Below, piece after piece: positions 1-7,837 of a stretch of 64,000 nt of DNA. The position numbers were made by a program, and so were the translations under genes. The notes beneath the pieces are model-generated. The model did not search any database, had not been told where the DNA came from, and saw only the letters and a program-made list of their open reading frames with translations. Positions within the stretch are counted from its first letter, which is position 1. Each line of letters starts with the position of its first letter. This stretch comes from an uncultured Flavobacteriaceae bacterium. Its GTDB lineage: Bacteria; Bacteroidota; Bacteroidia; Flavobacteriales; Flavobacteriaceae. The stretch lies in NCBI GenBank assembly GCA_947494715.1, contig CANLWG010000004.1:62001-126000 (forward strand), in the 5' to 3' direction.

Positions 1-2
1 CT

Positions 3-698
3 GTTAATTATTTGATGCTCATACGCACGATTTACAATTTTGGACGTAAAGAATTTAAGGTGGATGATAAAAACTATCCATTTGGCAAGGGAAAAATTCA
101 AATTAAGTTTCCTGAAACTGAAAAAATTGGATTAAACAAGCAAGAAATTCAGCTCTTAGAAACCGCAACGGGAATAACAAAGGCACAACAACATGCCGTT
201 AATGTCTGGTTGACCAGTTTTTATTTTGCAGGCGTTAGAGTGGGGGATGTGCTAAAACTGCAATGGTCTGATTTCAAAGATGGTCGTTTATACTATCGTA
301 TGGGTAAAAATCAAAAGCTTGTTTCATTGGCTGTTCCAGACAAAGCGCAGCTTATATTAGATTCTTACGCAGGGAGAAAGAAAAAAGAGGGCTTAGTATT
401 CCCTTTTTTGAAAGGCACAAATTTAAAAAATGAAAAGCTTCTTGCTACGAGAGTTAAAACAGTAACAAGAAACCTTAATCGACGGTTAGAAATTGTCGCG
501 CAAAAACTCGGCATTGAAAAGAAGTTAAGCACTCACATTGCCCGTCATAGCTTTGGGAATATTTCAGGAGATAAAATTCCCATTCAAATGTTGCAAAAGC
601 TGTATCGCCATTCCTCAATTACAACGACAGTTAACTATCAATCGAATTTTATGCACAAGGAAACTGACGATGCTTTGGATAAGGTGATTAATTTCTAA
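3..698 (+). CDS. Tyrosine recombinase, 5' end outside the window
   Basis: Site-specific recombinase of the lambda-integrase family, of the kind found on Bacteroidetes mobile elements. The visible part is the C-terminal catalytic domain plus the end of the SAM-like core-binding domain. The catalytic set can be read in order: Arg in FAGVRVGDVL, Lys in MGKNQK, the HIARHSF box (HxxR), His in LYRHSSI, and the Tyr nucleophile in TTVNYQS. The frame is open back to base 3 without a stop, and the segment LIRTIYNFG sits where the middle of a core-binding domain normally lies, so an internal TTG or ATG near 12-15 is not the true start. The gene is followed closely by a small HTH gene, as is usual next to such integrases. 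It could drive an outer Bacteroidetes element that holds the foreign block to the right; that link is inference. Confidence 0.88.
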   Translation, partial: VNYLMLIRTIYNFGRKEFKVDDKNYPFGKGKIQIKFPETEKIGLNKQEIQLLETATGITKAQQHAVNVWLTSFYFAGVRVGDVLKLQWSDFKDGRLYYRMGKNQKLVSLAVPDKAQLILDSYAGRKKKEGLVFPFLKGTNLKNEKLLATRVKTVTRNLNRRLEIVAQKLGIEKKLSTHIARHSFGNISGDKIPIQMLQKLYRHSSITTTVNYQSNFMHKETDDALDKVINF

Positions 699-718
699 AA
701 TTTTCCGACCTTAGCTAT

Positions 719-991
719 ATGCAAGTTGTTTGTTTACAAGAAGAAGCGTTTTATAAACTTTTTGATAAGGTGGTTGAACACCTAAAGCAGAATCAAAAAG
801 AAGAAACACCGTTTAAATGGATTGACGGTGACGAAGCCATGAAGTTATTAAGCATCACTTCTAAAACCACTTTGCAGAAATTACGGGATGAAGGGAAAAT
901 TCGTTTTTCGCAACCACAAAGGCGCATTATTCTTTATGACCGTAATTCGATTGATGAATATTTGGAATTACACGCACGCGAAACCTTTTAA
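719..991 (+). CDS. Small helix-turn-helix (HTH_17/excisionase-like) protein
   Basis: A 90-residue protein with a MerR/excisionase-type winged helix. Residues about 32-85 carry WIDGDEAMKLLSITSKTTLQ, KLRDEGKIRF, then an arginine-rich wing and a DRNSIDEYL recognition end. This layout is typical of HTH_17 proteins encoded beside Bacteroidetes tyrosine recombinases, where they act as excisionase or transcription factor. It starts 20 bases after the recombinase stop and shows no Shine-Dalgarno site, in keeping with Bacteroidetes genes. Its stop is 3 bases before the next start, so it is probably cotranscribed with its neighbour. Whether it directs excision or only regulates cannot be told from sequence. 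Confidence 0.8.
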   Translation: MQVVCLQEEAFYKLFDKVVEHLKQNQKEETPFKWIDGDEAMKLLSITSKTTLQKLRDEGKIRFSQPQRRIILYDRNSIDEYLELHARETF

Positions 992-994
992 ACT

Positions 995-1291
995 ATGGAA
1001 GAAGAAACCAAAGTGTCAAAAAAATATAAGGAAGGTTATAATTGGGGATATTTAGTATCAAGTGAGCTTGGATTAAAACCCAATGCTATTGAGGGAATTA
1101 GTGCGGGCGGCGATTATATGCAAGGCATGAAAGATGGGATGATTCAACACGGTAAAGAGCTTATTGAAAAACAAAAGGAAACGAAGAAAGACATTATCCC
1201 GCCCTTAGATTTAGATAACATCGAAAATAGACATATTGATTTGGAGATTCCTGAAAAAGATAAGGATAGAGGAATGGATATGGATTCATAA
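995..1291 (+). CDS. Hypothetical 98-residue protein
   Basis: I do not recognise a family. The N-terminal half has a KKYKEGYNWGYLVSSELG segment that looks like a short glycine-rich helical motif, followed by GGDYMQGMKDGMIQHGKELI. The C-terminal third is charged (ENRHIDLEIPEKDKDRG) and probably disordered. No signal peptide or membrane segment is seen. The start lies 3 bases after the upstream HTH gene, which makes an operon likely and supports a real gene despite the lack of a known domain. It belongs to the accessory region rather than the core genome. Confidence 0.6.
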   Translation: MEEETKVSKKYKEGYNWGYLVSSELGLKPNAIEGISAGGDYMQGMKDGMIQHGKELIEKQKETKKDIIPPLDLDNIENRHIDLEIPEKDKDRGMDMDS

Positions 1292-1299
1292 TCTTTTAA

Positions 1300-1311
1300 T
1301 ATCTGTCAGTA
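1300..1311 (+). promoter_or_regulatory. Copy of the TATCTGYCAGTA motif upstream of the RadC-like gene
   Basis: TATCTGTCAGTA ends 33 bases before the RadC-like start codon. The same 12-base motif (C or T at the seventh base) occurs at 9134-9145 on the minus strand and at 9215-9226 and 20694-20705 on the plus strand, upstream of element genes. The second half of the module seen at the other sites is poorly matched here. An inverted repeat, TGTCATG with 7 bases then CATGACA (1330-1350), overlaps the start codon. Confidence 0.4.
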
Positions 1312-1344
1312 CGCCTTATAGATTAGTTCTGTCATGTTCTTGGC

Positions 1345-1818
1345 ATGACAAAGCAAATACCGAATCAGATTAGTGAAATCAAACTGACCTATACCCGAAA
1401 GGTCAAGGCGAGTGACCGTCCGAAAGTGTCAAGCTCTCAGGAAGCGTATACGCTATTTCGTGAAAACTGGGATGATTTGACCATTAATCTATATGAGGAA
1501 TTTAAAATACTTCTTCTGGATAGAAACAATGCCTGTATGGGAATAGTGCCAATTTCAAAGGGTGGTGTTTCGGGGACAATAGCAGATGGTAAACTGATAT
1601 TTGGCTCTGCGCTAAAAGCACGGGCTTGTTCAATCATTTTAGGACACAATCACCCCTCTGGAAACCTCAAAGCCAGTGAACCCGATAAATGTTTGACGGA
1701 TAAATTTGTAAAGGGTGGTTTGTTCATCGGTATCCCTGTACTAGACCATATTATTTTAGCCGATGAGGATTACCTATCATTTGCGGATGAGAACCTTATG
1801 AAATATCCTAGTCCTTGA
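1345..1818 (+). CDS. RadC-like JAB-domain protein
   Basis: A 157-residue protein with the JAB/MPN-type metal-binding core of the RadC family. The signature HNHPSGNLKASEPD at about residues 105-118 gives the two His and the Asp that bind zinc in this fold. LLLDRNN, ISKGGVSGT and ADEDYLSF match the usual RadC strand order. Small RadC proteins of this size are common on Bacteroidetes integrative elements and islands; their role is not settled, and DNA repair activity should not be assumed. It has no visible Shine-Dalgarno site. A 7+7 base inverted repeat covers the start codon and might control translation. The N-terminal 40 residues are not part of the core domain. Confidence 0.85.
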   Translation: MTKQIPNQISEIKLTYTRKVKASDRPKVSSSQEAYTLFRENWDDLTINLYEEFKILLLDRNNACMGIVPISKGGVSGTIADGKLIFGSALKARACSIILGHNHPSGNLKASEPDKCLTDKFVKGGLFIGIPVLDHIILADEDYLSFADENLMKYPSP

Positions 1819-2277
1819 ACATTTCACATTAAGCAATTCATCGAAAATTCATGCTCTTTAAATAAAAAAACGAAAAACATTTGGCAAGGTTTTTGGAATC
1901 TCTATCTTAGATTCAACAAAACATCATTAACCTGTAAAGCGTTTACAAACAAAGATATTTATAGAAAAATAAAATAACATAAGTATTAGCTAACGAATTC
2001 CATTGGTATCGAAAACTGGTAATTTTTAATAAACCCAAATGGAAGGCACGTTACTAATGCCCACGGTAAGGCGTGGGCTTAGTTGCTGTCTTTGGGTTTA
2101 GGTATACCAGTACCTCGATATCGGGACGCACTAAGTTTCACGCTATTTTTTTTGCCGTATGAGTACTGACACTTTCCACATCCGAGACCCTTGAGGGGGT
2201 ATCCATTTTCCTCAATCTCTTCCAAGTTTTATCTACTAAGAAGCAAAATTCAATGTTTAATTATACACATATATAAA
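1819..2277. other. Intergenic region with nested inverted repeats
   Basis: No gene is supported here. The stretch holds a 10+10 base perfect inverted repeat, TAAACCCAAA at 2030-2039 and TTTGGGTTTA at 2091-2100. Inside it is a GC-rich hairpin, GCCCACG (2059-2065) with a 6-base loop and CGTGGGC (2072-2078). Further right, TTGAGG and CCTCAA (about 2190-2214) pair around 13 bases. There is no U-run after the outer repeat, so a simple terminator does not explain it. It could be a structured RNA or a recombination site. Confidence 0.55.
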
Positions 2278-2946
2278 ATGAAAAAAATACCATTATTCCT
2301 TTCCCTTTTTTTAGCCTTGATGCTTATTCCATCCGTTTCAGCTCAAAAGGAAAAAAAGAAAAAGAAAAACATTTTTAAAGAGTTGTTCGGTGTTAGCGTA
2401 GACGAAAAATCCAACAAGTTTGATGGCACTAAAACGTATCAAATGAGAGGCAACAAAGTTTTTTCTAAACTCTCTGGAAACAATGCACTGGGCAATGTGG
2501 TTTTTGGCATTAACACGCCAACCTATGACACCTTTTTAAACTTGGAAAAGCACATTCCTAGAGAGGGGAAATATGAATTAGCTATCCTTTTAAAGGTAGA
2601 AGCAAAAAATGAAGTAACCGTTGATATAAATGAGGGTGAGTCCTTAATTCTTCTATTGGATGATGAACGAATAAACTTGAATACCGAAGGGGCTTTTAAT
2701 AGTGATTTTGATGTTTCCAATTCTACATCTGTGGTTAACGCTAGATATACGATAAGCAAGGAACAACTTGAAAAAATCAATGGTTCAAACACCATCGAAT
2801 TCAGAATAATACTGGATTCTTTTCGGTCAGGTACTGCCAAAGAAAGGGATAAGGAACAGCTATATCTTGATGGCGAATTTAAAAAGAAGAACAAAAAAGC
2901 GTGGATAGAATTCTATAATGACTATTTAAAAAACAAAACAAAATGA
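2278..2946 (+). CDS. Secreted protein of unknown function
   Basis: A 222-residue protein with a clear signal peptide: MKKIPLFLSLFLALMLIPSV then SAQ before a lysine-rich stretch (KEKKKKKN). The open frame extends upstream to 2191, but the ATG at 2278 was chosen because it begins the signal peptide. The mature part reads as beta-rich (FGINTPTYDTFLNLEKH, YELAILLKVEAKNEVTVDIN) and has no motif I recognise. The stop overlaps the next start by 4 bases, so the two proteins are probably made together. The next gene encodes a lipoprotein, which suggests a cell-envelope pair. No Shine-Dalgarno site is visible, which fits Bacteroidetes translation. Confidence 0.7.
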   Translation: MKKIPLFLSLFLALMLIPSVSAQKEKKKKKNIFKELFGVSVDEKSNKFDGTKTYQMRGNKVFSKLSGNNALGNVVFGINTPTYDTFLNLEKHIPREGKYELAILLKVEAKNEVTVDINEGESLILLLDDERINLNTEGAFNSDFDVSNSTSVVNARYTISKEQLEKINGSNTIEFRIILDSFRSGTAKERDKEQLYLDGEFKKKNKKAWIEFYNDYLKNKTK

Positions 2947-3881
2947 AAGCATTTATATTTAGTTTCAATTTTTTATTGACCATTTTTCTAACCCTACCCT
3001 TGGCATTATGTTCAAGCGATGATGAGGGTGATAACCCTATTGAGGACGAAACATCTGCTCAATTGGTAGAGTTAAAGACAATTCGTTCAATGTCTCCTCA
3101 TAACCCTTGTAAGGGGTATCAATGGAATGATGAGACATATCCCAATGTTAATCTTGCCCTTGGAATATCGGGTGATTCACAAATGTTTGGAGAGTTAGGG
3201 GCTAGTGATGCCGATGCTGAAATACAAATTTTAAGGATGGAGATTGCACGTAAAAAAACAATAGATGAAAATTTAAAAAAATATTCCTCCATGAATATGA
3301 TTAGGGGAGGGCAATATGATGTCTTAGATGCCGTAATGGTCAATACTGATTATAAAATCATAAAAAAAGAAGGGGGTACTTTGTTTATTTCCCAAGACAA
3401 AAAATACAAAATAGAAAGTTACCCCTTCGGTAATAGGTATATTTCAGGCTTTGCATTTTCATCAGCGGCTTTATTTCGGGTTGGTGATAATGGATTTGAC
3501 CAATATTCATCTTTAAACGGTAATATTTACTATACCGAGGATGATGTTTTCTCTTATGATGAGGCAACCAATATTCCAATGTATCAATTTGTTGATTATC
3601 GAATGCTTTTACAATTAAGATTTTTAGTCAGAAACGGAGCAAGGAATGTCACCTTAAACGGAGTCAAAGAAGATGGCAGTAAAGTTCCTTTTACATTAAG
3701 TCATGATTCTGACCTAATAGCTCTTTCAGAAGAATTTGAATCTAATGGCATAGAGACCATATTTTTTAATGCTGATGCAGATCTTCGGATAGATTATTTT
3801 AAAGGGTTAATATATTCTAGCGAAGTGGCAGATGGCATCCATAGAATACTATATAAATTCGGAGAACCTGTTTTTGATTGA
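2943..3881 (+). CDS. Lipoprotein of unknown function
   Basis: A 312-residue protein with a lipoprotein signal: a hydrophobic stretch (FNFLLTIFLTLPLALC) ending in a LALC lipobox, followed by an acidic SSDDEGDN linker. The acidic residues after the lipidated Cys resemble the export tag that sends Bacteroidetes lipoproteins to the cell surface; that reading is inference. The rest contains no motif I know. Its start overlaps the stop of the upstream secreted-protein gene (ATGA type), which points to translational coupling. A bidirectional terminator follows directly at 3892-3916. This is the last gene before the block with foreign expression signals. Confidence 0.7.
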   Translation: MKAFIFSFNFLLTIFLTLPLALCSSDDEGDNPIEDETSAQLVELKTIRSMSPHNPCKGYQWNDETYPNVNLALGISGDSQMFGELGASDADAEIQILRMEIARKKTIDENLKKYSSMNMIRGGQYDVLDAVMVNTDYKIIKKEGGTLFISQDKKYKIESYPFGNRYISGFAFSSAALFRVGDNGFDQYSSLNGNIYYTEDDVFSYDEATNIPMYQFVDYRMLLQLRFLVRNGARNVTLNGVKEDGSKVPFTLSHDSDLIALSEEFESNGIETIFFNADADLRIDYFKGLIYSSEVADGIHRILYKFGEPVFD

Positions 3882-3890
3882 GCAATGGTA

Positions 3891-3918
3891 AAAACCCATC
3901 TTTTTAAGATGGGTTTCT
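3891..3918. terminator. Bidirectional rho-independent terminator
   Basis: AAACCCATCTT (3892-3902), a three-T loop, then AAGATGGGTTT (3906-3916). A-runs and T-runs flank both arms, so it can stop the lipoprotein transcript and the converging transcript from the right. It marks the approximate left limit of the foreign block. Confidence 0.85.
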
Positions 3919-4590
3919 TTATTCAAAATCATCGGCTGGCGAGGGTTTTTTATCCGTTTCTAAATCTTTTACGTTATCCTTAAAGTCATCTATCGTTGTT
4001 TGCCTGTCAAAGAGTTTTGCACTTTCTTCTTCATCCATTTGTATAGATTGTTCAATATCTTGGTTATGATGAATTTCTTTTTCCTCTAAAGAATCTATCT
4101 CCTGTTCGATTTCAAGGTCGCCAAAGATTTCTTTGGATTTATCTTCATCCATTTTGAGGTCTTCTAAGGTAATGTCTTGAATCTGGTCTTTGGTTTTTTC
4201 TCCTCGGTTCTCTAAAACCTTGTCGTAGCCTTCTTCCATAAAGGTAACAAGTTCCTCGCTGTCCATTTCCTTAGCCCATTGGGACATTTGTTTTAAATCG
4301 GCTTTTTCAAAATTATCATGGAAAGCAGTTTCAATTTCTTTGCTGCTTTCTTCTAATTTATCATCAAATTGTCTTCTCCTTGCTGTTTTCGCATTGTCCT
4401 TTTCTTTATGGATTTTAGAATGATGTATGTCCCCCTTTGGTTTCGGATGAGGAGTTAGCTTAGTGTGCGTTGGTGAGTTTTTGGCATCTTGCTTAATCTG
4501 TGCCCGTTCAATCATAAGCCTTTTTACTTCAGGAAAATTCAATGCAATTTCCCTTACGTGTTCAGGTTTAAACCCGTTTTCACTTGTCAT
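3919..4590 (-). CDS. Hypothetical acidic, probably disordered protein
   Basis: A 223-residue, highly charged protein with no recognised domain. It begins with a short ordered-looking segment (EHVREIALNFPEVKRLMIERAQIK), then a basic His/Lys-rich linker (HTKLTPHPKPKGDIHHSKIH), then a long acidic part rich in Glu and Asp with likely coiled-coil helices. No signal peptide or membrane segment is present. It is transcribed away from the SD-bearing gene at 4636, with a 45-base shared upstream region. The position at the edge of the mobilization block and the acidic composition would suit an accessory DNA-transfer protein, but nothing in the sequence proves that. Confidence 0.55.
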   Translation of the reverse strand: MTSENGFKPEHVREIALNFPEVKRLMIERAQIKQDAKNSPTHTKLTPHPKPKGDIHHSKIHKEKDNAKTARRRQFDDKLEESSKEIETAFHDNFEKADLKQMSQWAKEMDSEELVTFMEEGYDKVLENRGEKTKDQIQDITLEDLKMDEDKSKEIFGDLEIEQEIDSLEEKEIHHNQDIEQSIQMDEEESAKLFDRQTTIDDFKDNVKDLETDKKPSPADDFE

Positions 4591-4635
4591 ATTCTAAAAT
4601 TTATGATATTATTTTTCCATGATTAGGAGGTAAAA

Positions 4636-4914
4636 ATGTTAAAATTTGAAGATAGTATTCTTAACATGGAATCACTTGCGCTTTATGAATCTGAAAATGC
4701 CGAGTTTAAAGATGAGGCTAAAAAACTCATGGTTGAGTATCTAGGGTTTGAACCTGAGCTTGGCGCTTCATGGAAAGAAGAATTGTGGATTCGACAAACC
4801 TTAAAGCGCATTAAAGAAGGGAAAGCCACTCCCGAACAATTGGCTTTGAAAGTTGAAGCGGTTGGCGGATTGACAAAAGCCAAATTGGAAGATTTAAAAA
4901 ATAGTCGTTCCTGA
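4636..4914 (+). CDS. Hypothetical 92-residue protein with strong Shine-Dalgarno site
   Basis: The start ATG at 4636 follows AGGAGGT at 4626-4632, an almost perfect Shine-Dalgarno site that Bacteroidetes genes normally lack. The protein is small, soluble and helical (SMLKF-type start, FKDEAKKLMVEYLGFEPEL, then ELWIRQTLKRIKEGKATPEQLALKVEAVGGLTKAKLEDLKN). I do not recognise a family. Its stop abuts the stop of the converging membrane-protein gene with no gap. The ribosome site is one of the clearest signs that this block evolved in a host with proteobacterium-like translation. Confidence 0.65.
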   Translation: MLKFEDSILNMESLALYESENAEFKDEAKKLMVEYLGFEPELGASWKEELWIRQTLKRIKEGKATPEQLALKVEAVGGLTKAKLEDLKNSRS

Positions 4915-5838
4915 TTACCCATTACCCGCACCGTTGCCGCTATCGGACACGCCATGTCCTTCCTGACCTTCACCACCTTCATCCAAAAAATCATTGACCC
5001 AGATTTCATCGGCTGTTGTGAATGAATCCTCAACAATATTATAAAGTGCCTTACGTGTTTCTTCGTTTTCAGGTAGCTCAATTGGCAAGTAAACACCTTT
5101 GGTGTCCTTCTTTGGCTTACGCCCAATAAAGACATCATATTTCATCTCATTGGATATTTTCTTATCGATATTGTCCAATACCCAATTTCGTCCCTGCTGG
5201 GCTTTATTGAAATTTTTAGCCATAAACATTAGACCGCAAATTATCAGAAGAATCCCCGTTAACTTAGTAAAGGGTATCAAAGTCAATATTAAGCCTATTA
5301 AAATTGGAACGAGTGGTTCTAAAAGGACATTTACCAAATAGCTGGATATTTTTATAAATCCAATTTTCTTACCAATAATTTTATACCAAAATGGGGCAAG
5401 TTCACCATCGGAGAGGCTAAATCTTTTAAAATCATAAGCTGTACCGTAACGTTTAATTTCCAATCGGTGATAGATAGATAAGCCTAAAAAAATAAGCATG
5501 AATATGCTAAGAAAGAGCGCTGAATTTCTTAATTGCGAAAGTTTGATACCACGAATACCATTACCTGTTAACTCTAAAAATGAGGCATACAAATAAATTA
5601 TTACTGGGTAAAATAAAAGTACCCCAAAGAAAATACCTATGGATTGTGCCAAGGTAATATAACGTTCGCCAAACCGCTTTCTCATAAAGACTTCAACAAT
5701 AGCCGAACCATGTGATGCGAAAAGCATAAATAGCCCAACGATAAAATCTCGTACAAGATTTGTGCGTCCTTGGTGGATTTCAATAAAAATGTTTCGTTTT
5801 TCTGGATTGTAGGTGTAATACTGGCTTTCTGTGCTCAT
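4915..5838 (-). CDS. Multi-span membrane protein, likely partner of the coupling ATPase
   Basis: A 307-residue protein with about five hydrophobic segments: around residues 30-45 (FIVGLFMLFASHGSAIV), 65-85 (IGIFFGVLLFYPVIIYLYA), 107-122 (ALFLSIFMLIFLGLSI) and a long double stretch near 165-205 (YLVNVLLEPLVPILIGLILTLI, TGILLIICGLMFMAK). A soluble domain follows, ending in a Gly-rich acidic tail. It begins 4 bases inside the end of the coupling-ATPase gene (ATGA overlap), so the two are translationally coupled. The ATPase lacks the N-terminal membrane anchor usual in TraD/TrwB/VirD4 proteins. I infer that this protein supplies it. No specific family name can be given. Confidence 0.7.
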   Translation of the reverse strand: MSTESQYYTYNPEKRNIFIEIHQGRTNLVRDFIVGLFMLFASHGSAIVEVFMRKRFGERYITLAQSIGIFFGVLLFYPVIIYLYASFLELTGNGIRGIKLSQLRNSALFLSIFMLIFLGLSIYHRLEIKRYGTAYDFKRFSLSDGELAPFWYKIIGKKIGFIKISSYLVNVLLEPLVPILIGLILTLIPFTKLTGILLIICGLMFMAKNFNKAQQGRNWVLDNIDKKISNEMKYDVFIGRKPKKDTKGVYLPIELPENEETRKALYNIVEDSFTTADEIWVNDFLDEGGEGQEGHGVSDSGNGAGNG

Positions 5839-7256
5839 ATCTGCTGTTGGTTTATAGTGAATAATGCATAATTCTTTCCTGTGCTTTCAAATGGGATGCC
5901 TTGTCGGTGGACAACAACCTCTATCCAAAAATTATTTATTGGACCGCCTGTCTTTTGTTGGGCAAACTTAGAGGGTTCAATCGTATAAAGCATATTTTGC
6001 GAACTACCTTCGCTAAAACTGGAATTTTCCCCCATTGATTGCCCCTCACTACCAACCCATTTTAACTCCTTACCAATAAGATTGGCGGCATATTCATTTG
6101 TCTCAACATCGGAATTGGCATGAAAAAACTTTGTACCCAAATTTCCAGCCAAAGCTTTAAAATGATATGCCCCACGTTCTCCCCCGCCAGCATGCAAGCT
6201 GTAATTGGGTAAATTCTGAGTGAGATAGACCGTACAGGCTCGATAACTCCTTGCGGTTGATTGATGGTCTATATCATGGTCATGGAGAAAATAATGTGCC
6301 TCATCGACCCAAAGAAAGGTTGGGCGACTATTATCCCTTATTTGCCGTCTTTGCATGGCACGTTGCCAAACATACTTAAAAAGGATTTGCCCATCCCGCC
6401 CGATATTCTCATAAATGAGATAGGGCAGATTGAAAACAATGATTTTGCCCTTTATTGTGTCTTCTGGTGTTATCGATGTTCCTGTATTGAAAAGGGTATA
6501 GAGAGGGTCGCGCATAAAACGGTCGCCAAAACCAAAAAACATCTGTTCAACAATACTTCGGGTTTTCTCTGATAGATATAACCAATTGCCATAGAAAAAA
6601 TCTTCAATGATATACAACCGCCTGGCAAGGCTATCAGCTTTTTTGGACTTCGAGACTTGGCTAATTTTTTTAGCGGCGTGTTCCATCAATCTAAAGCATT
6701 GTGAACTCTTACGCCATTCAGCGCTATTTAACTCGCTTTTGCTCTTAGGCGCGGATTGAATAATCTTATAGATATGCTCAAACTTAATTTTCTTTTGCGT
6801 GAGTAAGCAAAGGTCAACGGCATTGACGAGAAGTTGTTGCAAAGATGCATCCCAAAAAGCTTTATCGGATTCCTGACCATCATTTGCCCCTGCCTTAATA
6901 ACGGTCTTTAGTGTGTCAGCAATGTTGTGGGTTATACCCGTTCCCTTATCTGGACGGCTACTTTCATAGTCCAAGAAATTAAAACATTGGTCAGAATCTT
7001 GACCGATGATAACAAGGTCATCTTCACGGTCATATTTTTTGCAGTAAGATTTCCAGAGATCTAACTCATCTTCTTTAGCTGTCAGAACCAAGCCACCAAA
7101 ACCCTTATTTAGAAATTTCTTGGCAATAAGTGACCCAGAACCAGAGGTTTTTCCTGACCCTAATCCACCCATTATCAATGTTCCTTCGCAAGCATCACGG
7201 ATTGTGAAGGGATAACCGAGTTGCCACTCGATAAGTGGGGTATCAAGAATACTCAA
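5835..7256 (-). CDS. Type IV coupling-protein-like ATPase lacking a membrane anchor
   Basis: A 473-residue ATPase of the TraD/TrwB/VirD4 type that would dock the relaxosome onto a secretion channel. Walker A is GGLGSGKT at residues 30-37, preceded by the segment TIRDACEGTLIM that places bound DNA-transfer substrates in this family. Walker B with the acidic catalytic residues is FLWVDEAHYF at about 315-324, and TVYLTQNLPNYS follows as the family's sensor motif. Usual coupling proteins carry two N-terminal transmembrane helices; here the protein begins only about 30 residues before Walker A and has none. The adjacent overlapping gene encodes a multi-span membrane protein. With the MobF relaxase it forms the mobilization machinery of the element. 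Confidence 0.85.
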   Translation of the reverse strand: MSILDTPLIEWQLGYPFTIRDACEGTLIMGGLGSGKTSGSGSLIAKKFLNKGFGGLVLTAKEDELDLWKSYCKKYDREDDLVIIGQDSDQCFNFLDYESSRPDKGTGITHNIADTLKTVIKAGANDGQESDKAFWDASLQQLLVNAVDLCLLTQKKIKFEHIYKIIQSAPKSKSELNSAEWRKSSQCFRLMEHAAKKISQVSKSKKADSLARRLYIIEDFFYGNWLYLSEKTRSIVEQMFFGFGDRFMRDPLYTLFNTGTSITPEDTIKGKIIVFNLPYLIYENIGRDGQILFKYVWQRAMQRRQIRDNSRPTFLWVDEAHYFLHDHDIDHQSTARSYRACTVYLTQNLPNYSLHAGGGERGAYHFKALAGNLGTKFFHANSDVETNEYAANLIGKELKWVGSEGQSMGENSSFSEGSSQNMLYTIEPSKFAQQKTGGPINNFWIEVVVHRQGIPFESTGKNYALFTINQQQI

Positions 7257-7837
7257 ATTTTGGTTGGTTTGGATTTAACAAAAACGCTATGTCAATATAA
7301 GAAAAATATCACAACTTTTGAAAGGGCTGTTTTTCTGAAAAACTATATTAGATTTTTATTAGGATAAAGTTTCAAAAAAACCTAAAGCACTGCTTAGGGG
7401 AGATGTCTGATACAAATTAGCACTGTTAGATTAGAAGTGAAAGCAGTGTAGGTGTGCAGAATTTTCCCTTAATATAGGGTATCAAGTAATGGCATATTAT
7501 ACAAAGCTAAGTATTTGAAATGGGATTGGGATGTTATGTGTCAGGAATTTAAGAGCAGTGTTTAATTAATGCTTATAGCATTGTTGTATTATTTTATTGA
7601 ATAGAGCCTAACCCTTTAATCATTCAATCTAATTTTCTTAGGAATGGAATTTATTTGGCTTAGGATTGGAATTATTTTTACTTCTCCCTAAGTACTTTTG
7701 AACTGAAAAAAGCCATCAGGTAAAACACAAAAACCATAATCCCACATCCCAAGCCAAAAGCCCCAAAGCCTTACCGAGCTAATACTATGAAATGCCCTTG
7801 GTAGAATTTGAAGCGATGGGATTTATTAGCTTATGAA
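7257..7837. other. Long non-coding region with tandem 22-base repeat
   Basis: No supported gene in 581 bases. It holds two adjacent 22-base repeats, 7637-7658 and 7659-7680, both beginning CTTAGGAWTGGAATT. A near-palindrome, CCTAAAGCACTGCTTAGG, lies at 7381-7398. The 22-base period equals about two helical turns, which suits protein binding on one face. It lies between the coupling-protein gene and another leftward gene, so it should contain the coupling-protein promoter. An origin of transfer or iteron-like site is possible but unproven. Confidence 0.5.

Noticed and set aside
2523-2894. A 123-codon minus-strand frame opposite the secreted-protein gene
   Set aside because: The plus strand encodes a signal peptide and is coupled to the next gene; the opposite frame is low-complexity and Ser-rich.
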